Of a DNA stretch of 64,000 nucleotides, positions 59,434-64,000 are shown piece after piece (position 1 is the stretch's first letter; every line of letters begins with the position of its first letter). This DNA is from Gallionella sp. UBA4121 (lineage in GTDB: Bacteria; Pseudomonadota; Gammaproteobacteria; Burkholderiales; Gallionellaceae): positions 1 to 64,000 of the forward strand of contig DFWZ01000029.1 in assembly GCA_002381565.1 (NCBI GenBank), written 5' to 3'. A program made the translations under genes and the position numbers. Below the pieces are notes generated by a model. It was given only the letters and a program-made list of their open reading frames with translations, was not told where the DNA came from and made no database searches.

Positions 59434-61395
59434 ATGACAATGATGCAAGCTTTTCCCTTGAACGCTAACCAGTCTAGTATTGACCGAATCGTAGCGCTCG
59501 CAGCACGTCTGCGGCCAGCTTCGCCTGACGATATAACCGCTGCAGAACGCAATATCCGGGAAGAAGTCAGCCGGCTAAAAAAACATCAAGAAGAAGTTGC
59601 CGTTCTGAAACAAGACTTGCAGACATTGCTCTCCTTACCTCATCAAACCGCATTTTATGCAGAGGCCTGTATCCGCTCCGCGCTGGGGTTCTGGTTTGAA
59701 CTTGCCAAACGTATAGGTCAGCGCCTGCTGCCGGCGCCGTCTGATGAGAGACAGCTGACAGATATCATGCATCAGGTATTCAGTCAGGATTTTGATCATC
59801 AATGGATACTTGAGGTCAGCGATGCAACATGGTTGGAGCTGGCATCCACGCTCGATCTGCATGAATTCGATCAGGATAACGCTGCGGTGCTGAACGTGAT
59901 CGAGGCGGTGCGGGCGCTTTCCTACCGCATTGCCGGAACGGCGCTGGATCGGGAGCTGCTTTTGGCAGAGCCTATGCTGGAGTACTTCGACTCTCCTTTT
60001 TTAGCGCAAAATTCCGCTCTGGTGCCGATTCTGGATCGAGTCCGTATGGGCGGCGCGCATCCAACAGACGGAGAGTTCCGAGAGATTGATGTGCTGCTTG
60101 ACCAATGTATCAATGTGCTTGATCGTGCCCGCCGCAAGGCAGGTGAAAACGGCATCAGCGTCCGGCTCACCTATCTGCTGGCACGACTCCATCAGCTTAT
60201 CCGTCGCCAGCGCGATTTGCTGACGTTCTTGGTGGCAGAAGAGCGAGTCGTGCATTCGATCAGGTTAATGAAAACGCTCTCTGCTGCTGTTAAAACCGGA
60301 CACCTCATCAAGGGATTCATAGGTGAAAGCGTGAGCCTGCTGTCACGCAATATTACCGATCACGCCAGCCACCACGGAGAGAAATACATTGCTGAAGACC
60401 GTGCTGCATGGTGGGCGATGGCGCGCAGCGCCGCGGGGGGAGGGGCTATCATCGGGGTGATGGCCATGCTGAAGATCCAGCTATCCATGCTGCACCTGCC
60501 ACCACTGACCGAGGGGCTTGCCTATGGCCTCAACTACAGCTTCGGTTTTGTGCTTATCCACCTGCTTGGTTTTACCGTCGCGACCAAACAGCCCGCCATG
60601 ACAGCCTCTTCCATCGCGGCAACGCTGGTTGATGCACGGCCACGCGAATTGGAGCGGCTCGGCGATCTTGCACAAAATGTCGTACGCACCCAGTTCGTCG
60701 CAGTGCTCGGCAATGTCGGACTGGCGCTTCCGGTCGCATTTTTGATAGCCTACGCATGGACAGTGGCGTTTGGCAATTCTTTGATTTCTTCTGAAAAAGC
60801 CATTCACCTCCTAAAAGAAGTAGACCCATTGAGTAGCGGGGCCCTTTTCTTTGCCGGCGTGGCAGGCGTTGGGCTGTTTCTTTCCGGTCTGGTGTCCGGC
60901 TATTTCGACAATCAGGCGCGTTACCACCAACTTGCTTCGCGCATAACAGTCTCCCCTGCGCTGAAATGGCTGAAACCTGGCCAGGCCAGTAAATTCGGCC
61001 TGTATCTGGATGTTCATTATGGCGCGATCCTTGGCAATCTGTTCTTTGGCATGTACTTGGGGTTCATGAGCGATATGGGGAGGCTCACCGGTTTGCCGGT
61101 GGATATACGCCATGTCTCCTTCTCCAGCGCCAACCTGGGTACGGCCCTGGCTACGCTTGATATTTCAAAATTCACCAGTCTTTTTCTGTGGGCTATTGTG
61201 GGCGTGTTCGGAATTGCACTCGTCAATTTGATTGTGAGCTTCAGTCTTGCCCTCTATGTGGCAATGAAATCCAGAAGCCTGGGACTGAGCGATATAGTGG
61301 AACTCGGCAGATTGCTGTTGCAGCGCTTCCTGACGCATCCGCTGATGTTCTTCGCGCCGCCTGATAAATCTTCAAAATTACAACAGGTGAACTAA
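59434..61395 (+). CDS. Gcr-type ('site-specific recombinase') integral membrane protein
   Basis: This 653-aa protein matches what databases call a site-specific recombinase (COG4389, Gcr of Neisseria). The sequence itself shows an N-terminal helical region (to about residue 310, LRPASPDDITAAERNIREE onward) and about six to seven transmembrane helices after that (for example GLALPVAFLIAYAWTVAFG and LFLWAIVGVFGIALVNLIV). No tyrosine- or serine-recombinase active site is visible. A membrane role is thus better supported than recombination. It is common in betaproteobacteria. It precedes a DUF1345 gene by 22 bp, suggesting co-transcription. Start codon choice among close ATGs is open. Confidence 0.8.
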   Translation: MTMMQAFPLNANQSSIDRIVALAARLRPASPDDITAAERNIREEVSRLKKHQEEVAVLKQDLQTLLSLPHQTAFYAEACIRSALGFWFELAKRIGQRLLPAPSDERQLTDIMHQVFSQDFDHQWILEVSDATWLELASTLDLHEFDQDNAAVLNVIEAVRALSYRIAGTALDRELLLAEPMLEYFDSPFLAQNSALVPILDRVRMGGAHPTDGEFREIDVLLDQCINVLDRARRKAGENGISVRLTYLLARLHQLIRRQRDLLTFLVAEERVVHSIRLMKTLSAAVKTGHLIKGFIGESVSLLSRNITDHASHHGEKYIAEDRAAWWAMARSAAGGGAIIGVMAMLKIQLSMLHLPPLTEGLAYGLNYSFGFVLIHLLGFTVATKQPAMTASSIAATLVDARPRELERLGDLAQNVVRTQFVAVLGNVGLALPVAFLIAYAWTVAFGNSLISSEKAIHLLKEVDPLSSGALFFAGVAGVGLFLSGLVSGYFDNQARYHQLASRITVSPALKWLKPGQASKFGLYLDVHYGAILGNLFFGMYLGFMSDMGRLTGLPVDIRHVSFSSANLGTALATLDISKFTSLFLWAIVGVFGIALVNLIVSFSLALYVAMKSRSLGLSDIVELGRLLLQRFLTHPLMFFAPPDKSSKLQQVN

Positions 61396-61417
61396 CTTCA
61401 ATAAGCCCCTGTCAGCC

Positions 61418-62074
61418 ATGTATTCTGCCCACAATATTGTTCGCACTCACCCGCGCCTGCTTGCTGCGATAGTTGCAGGAATCTTTGTCTGGCTGGTACT
61501 TCCTCTGCAATGGACTCCTGTTGTGCGGGTGTTAGTTGGTTGGAATGTGACTGTCTGGTTATATCTGGGTTTAATGGGATGGCTGATGATGCGTGCGAGT
61601 CAACTTAAAGTTCGCTGTATTGCCGAGCAAGAGGATCAGAGCGCGGTTGCCATTTTGGCGATCATGTCAATGGCGGCGATTGTCAGTATGATCGCGATCG
61701 TTTTTGAGCTCTCAACCGTCAAGGGCCTGCCTTTCAGCCTTCGCATGGCTCATTACGGATTCACCGGGGCAACTGTATTGGGTTCATGGTGCCTCGTCGC
61801 AACCCTGTTCACTTTTCACTATGCGCATATTTATTACAGGTCGCCCATAGCGCGACGGGCGCTCAGTTTTCCGGATAAAGAGGAGAATCCGGACTATTGG
61901 GATTTTTTATATGTCTCGTTTACCATTGCTGTCGCAGCACAGACATCCGATGTGGCCATCATGTCGCATGCAATGCGCAAGATAGTACTGGCGCAATCCA
62001 TACTCAGTTTTTTGTTCAATGTCGCGATTCTTGGCCTGTCGATCAATATAGCGGCCGGCCTGGTCGGATCATAG
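61418..62074 (+). CDS. DUF1345 integral membrane protein
   Basis: This 218-aa membrane protein of the DUF1345 family has about five helices. The family sequence HYAHIYYR and the later DFLYVSFTIAVAAQTSDVAI are well seen. Function is unknown; no catalytic motif. It follows the Gcr-type gene closely on the same strand and is convergent with topA. The N-terminus is short (SAHNIVRTHPR) before the first helix. Confidence 0.88.
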   Translation: MYSAHNIVRTHPRLLAAIVAGIFVWLVLPLQWTPVVRVLVGWNVTVWLYLGLMGWLMMRASQLKVRCIAEQEDQSAVAILAIMSMAAIVSMIAIVFELSTVKGLPFSLRMAHYGFTGATVLGSWCLVATLFTFHYAHIYYRSPIARRALSFPDKEENPDYWDFLYVSFTIAVAAQTSDVAIMSHAMRKIVLAQSILSFLFNVAILGLSINIAAGLVGS

Positions 62075-62156
62075 ACCTGCAACTGTCCTTCGCCTCAAAC
62101 ACTTCATTCAACCCGCATCAACCCTTACGGTTGGTTGCCGGTCTGGCCCTGTTGAA

Positions 62157-64000
62157 TTAAACTTTTTTTGTGACCGTTTTCTTCGCGGCAGATGCAGGTT
62201 TGATGGCGGTTTTGCTCGTCTTCGCTGCTGCCTTTGCTACTGCTTTGGGTTTTGCAGCCGCTTTCGGTTTTGCTGTGGTCTTTGGCTTCGCTGCGGCCTT
62301 TCTTGCAGGCTTGGTTTTCCCCGTGTCACCCTTCGCGGCCTTGGCAGCAATCAGTTCCAGCGCTTCTTCAAGCGTGATCTCGTCGACCGACACGTCCTTG
62401 GGCAGGGTGGCGTTGATCTTGCCGTGGCGCGCATAGGGGCCGTAGCGACCGCTGCAAATTTCTACCGAGGCTTTGTCATCGGGATGGTCGCCCAGCGTGC
62501 GTAAGATGGTGTTGCCGTCCTTGGCTTGCGCCAGCAGTTCCACTGCACGATCCAGCCCGATGTCGAAAATGCTGTCAGAGCGTGGAATGGACTTGAATTT
62601 CCCATCGTGGCCAATGTACGGGCCAAAGCGGCCGATATTGACAATGACCTTCTTGTTTGTTTCAGGGTGCAAACCTAAGTCGCGTGGCAGTGACAGCAAT
62701 TTCAGCGCGCCAGCCAGGTCGGCCTGCTCTATTGGCATTTCCTTGGGCCAGGAGACGCGCTTGGGCTTGATTTTTTCGCCTTCAATTACTTCGCCGAGTT
62801 GCACATAATGGCCGTAAGGACCGCGCAGCAGCAGTACGGCTTGTGCGGTGTCTGGATGTGTTCCCAGTTCAACGCGAACATCATCCTGTGTCTCGCCGCC
62901 AACGCTGCGCTTGTATTTGCATTCCGGATAATTGGTACAACTGATGAAGCTGCCATAGCGACTCAATTTCTTGGCTAGCGGTTTGCCGCATTCCGGACAG
63001 GCTTCATCCAGCAATTCCTGTGGCCGCTCGATATTGGTTTTTTCCTTGATCAGTCCGGAAAAACCTTTCCAGAACTCATCCAGTACGCCTACCCAGTCAC
63101 GTTTACCGTCGGATACTTCATCAAGTTCATCTTCGAGCGATGCTGTGAAGTTGTAATCCACATAGCGGGTGAAATGATCGGTGAGGAAACGCGTGACAAC
63201 TCGTCCGACATCGGTAGGTACGAAGCGTTTTTTGTCCAGAACGGCATATTCACGGGTTTGTAGCGTGGAGATGATGGTGGCATAGGTTGAAGGGCGACCG
63301 ATGCCATATTCTTCCAGCGACTTGACCAGGCTCGCTTCCGTGAAGCGTGGCGGAGGTTGTGTAAAGTGCTGTTCGCCGAACAGTTTATCTACCGGCAAAA
63401 CATCCCCTTCACTGAGCGGTGGCAGTTTGCTGCCCTGCTCTTCCTCGGCATCATCCACGTCTTCCATGTAAACGCTAATGAAGCCGGGAAAAACCAGCAC
63501 CTGTCCGTTGGCTCTGAACAGTGTATCGTCACCGCCTAAGCGTATGTCTGCGCTGACAGTGTCAAAACGCGCCGGTGTCATCTGGCAGGCAAGCGTGCGC
63601 TTCCAGATCATTTCGTACAGACGAGCTTGATCGGCACTCAGGCGGTCGCGCAGGCTGTCGGGTGTGCGCGCAATCGAAGTCGGGCGTATCGCCTCATGCG
63701 ACTCCTGAGCATTCTTGGTCTTGCTCTTAAAGACGGGTGGGCTGCCCGGCAAATATTCTGCAGAAAAGTTGCCACTGATGTAGTCGCGAATTTCGGCAAC
63801 GGCTTCTTGCGCCAGCGACACCGAGTCGGTACGCATGTAGGAAATCAGGCCGACGGTCTGGCCGCCGATGTCCACCCCTTCATAGAGCGTTTGTGCGGTG
63901 CGCATGGCCCGTTCGGTGGACATGCCCAGCTTGCGCACAGCCTCCTGTTGCAGGGTAGACGTGGTGAACGGTGCTGCGGCATAACGCTGTTTTGCCTTCT
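62157..64000 (-). CDS. topA: DNA topoisomerase I (3' part; 5' end beyond window)
   Basis: This is the C-terminal 613 residues of a type IA topoisomerase, the frame being open to the window edge. The strand-passage tyrosine lies in LISYMRTDSVSLA. The preceding QQEAVRKLGMSTERAM joins in frame from the edge, so the gene is cut, not internally started. After the core come one Cys4 zinc repeat (CPECGKPLAKKLSRYGSF region) and several Cys-less repeats of the Toprim_Crpt type (YGPYIGHDGKFKSIP, YGPYARHGKINATLP). The end is a Lys/Ala/Pro tail of about 60 residues resembling histone H1. It removes negative supercoils. It is convergent with DUF1345. Confidence 0.97.
   Translation of the reverse strand, partial: KAKQRYAAAPFTTSTLQQEAVRKLGMSTERAMRTAQTLYEGVDIGGQTVGLISYMRTDSVSLAQEAVAEIRDYISGNFSAEYLPGSPPVFKSKTKNAQESHEAIRPTSIARTPDSLRDRLSADQARLYEMIWKRTLACQMTPARFDTVSADIRLGGDDTLFRANGQVLVFPGFISVYMEDVDDAEEEQGSKLPPLSEGDVLPVDKLFGEQHFTQPPPRFTEASLVKSLEEYGIGRPSTYATIISTLQTREYAVLDKKRFVPTDVGRVVTRFLTDHFTRYVDYNFTASLEDELDEVSDGKRDWVGVLDEFWKGFSGLIKEKTNIERPQELLDEACPECGKPLAKKLSRYGSFISCTNYPECKYKRSVGGETQDDVRVELGTHPDTAQAVLLLRGPYGHYVQLGEVIEGEKIKPKRVSWPKEMPIEQADLAGALKLLSLPRDLGLHPETNKKVIVNIGRFGPYIGHDGKFKSIPRSDSIFDIGLDRAVELLAQAKDGNTILRTLGDHPDDKASVEICSGRYGPYARHGKINATLPKDVSVDEITLEEALELIAAKAAKGDTGKTKPARKAAAKPKTTAKPKAAAKPKAVAKAAAKTSKTAIKPASAAKKTVTKKV

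Noticed and set aside
62170..62436. 88-codon hydrophobic frame on the plus strand opposite the topA 3' end
   Set aside because: It is the antisense of the Lys/Ala-rich topA tail; apparent Phe/Ala/Gly hydrophobicity is a shadow of that code.

Overview
The window is about 64 kb of chromosome around a replication origin. It most likely comes from a betaproteobacterium near Nitrosomonadales/Gallionellaceae. That placement is an inference from gene order (rpmH-rnpA-yidD-yidC-mnmE-mnmG-rsmG-parA-parB-atpIBEFHAGDC on one side, dnaA-dnaN-gyrB on the other), from protein types such as the Gcr-type membrane protein and a DUF748 protein, and from dispersed CCGGCGAAAGCCGG-type palindromic repeats.

Layout. 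1-5126: an MdtBC/MuxBC-type RND efflux pump (first gene cut by the window edge) with its outer-membrane factor. 5127-7678: an aldo/keto reductase and an EamA exporter among inverted-repeat elements. 7679-10107: an AT-richer accessory patch in which a MocR-type (GntR plus aminotransferase fold) regulator diverges from an unrecognised four-helix membrane protein coupled by ATGA to a 40-residue membrane protein. 10108-17364: a YbhB-type protein, a very large DUF748 protein, a glutaredoxin-like protein, a membrane-anchored TAXI binding protein, a SoxA-like cytochrome c and a methyltransferase. 17503-20469: a CarH/LitR-like MerR-B12 regulator diverging from an Aer-like PAS chemoreceptor, bracketed by one palindromic repeat family. 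20673-29856: a selenocysteine locus holding tRNA-Sec, selB, selA, fdhE and the three subunits of a periplasm-facing formate dehydrogenase (fdnI, fdnH, fdnG) with an in-frame UGA and a SECIS hairpin. 29987-32573: a zinc alcohol dehydrogenase and an AT-rich orphan with a HEPN-like motif. 32574-50909: glmS, glmU, the complete F1Fo ATP synthase operon, parAB, rsmG, mnmG, mnmE, yidC, yidD, rnpA and rpmH, all leftward. 50910-56776: the origin region, then dnaA, dnaN and gyrB rightward, with two perfect parS sites and a dnaA-dnaN gap rich in DnaA boxes. 57295-64000: a Crp/Fnr-type regulator overlapping an AI-2E family permease, the Gcr-type membrane protein, a DUF1345 protein and the 3' part of topA.

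How the parts work together. The selenocysteine block makes and decodes Sec next to its one visible client, the formate dehydrogenase; only selD is missing from view. The origin block combines replication start (dnaA, dnaN, gyrB), segregation (parAB with parS), and tRNA-modification, membrane-insertion and energy genes transcribed away from the origin. The most unusual material is accessory: the CarH-like regulator whose residue after the signature Trp is Ser, the MocR/membrane-protein pair, the HEPN-like orphan, and a DnaA-box module present twice in the origin.
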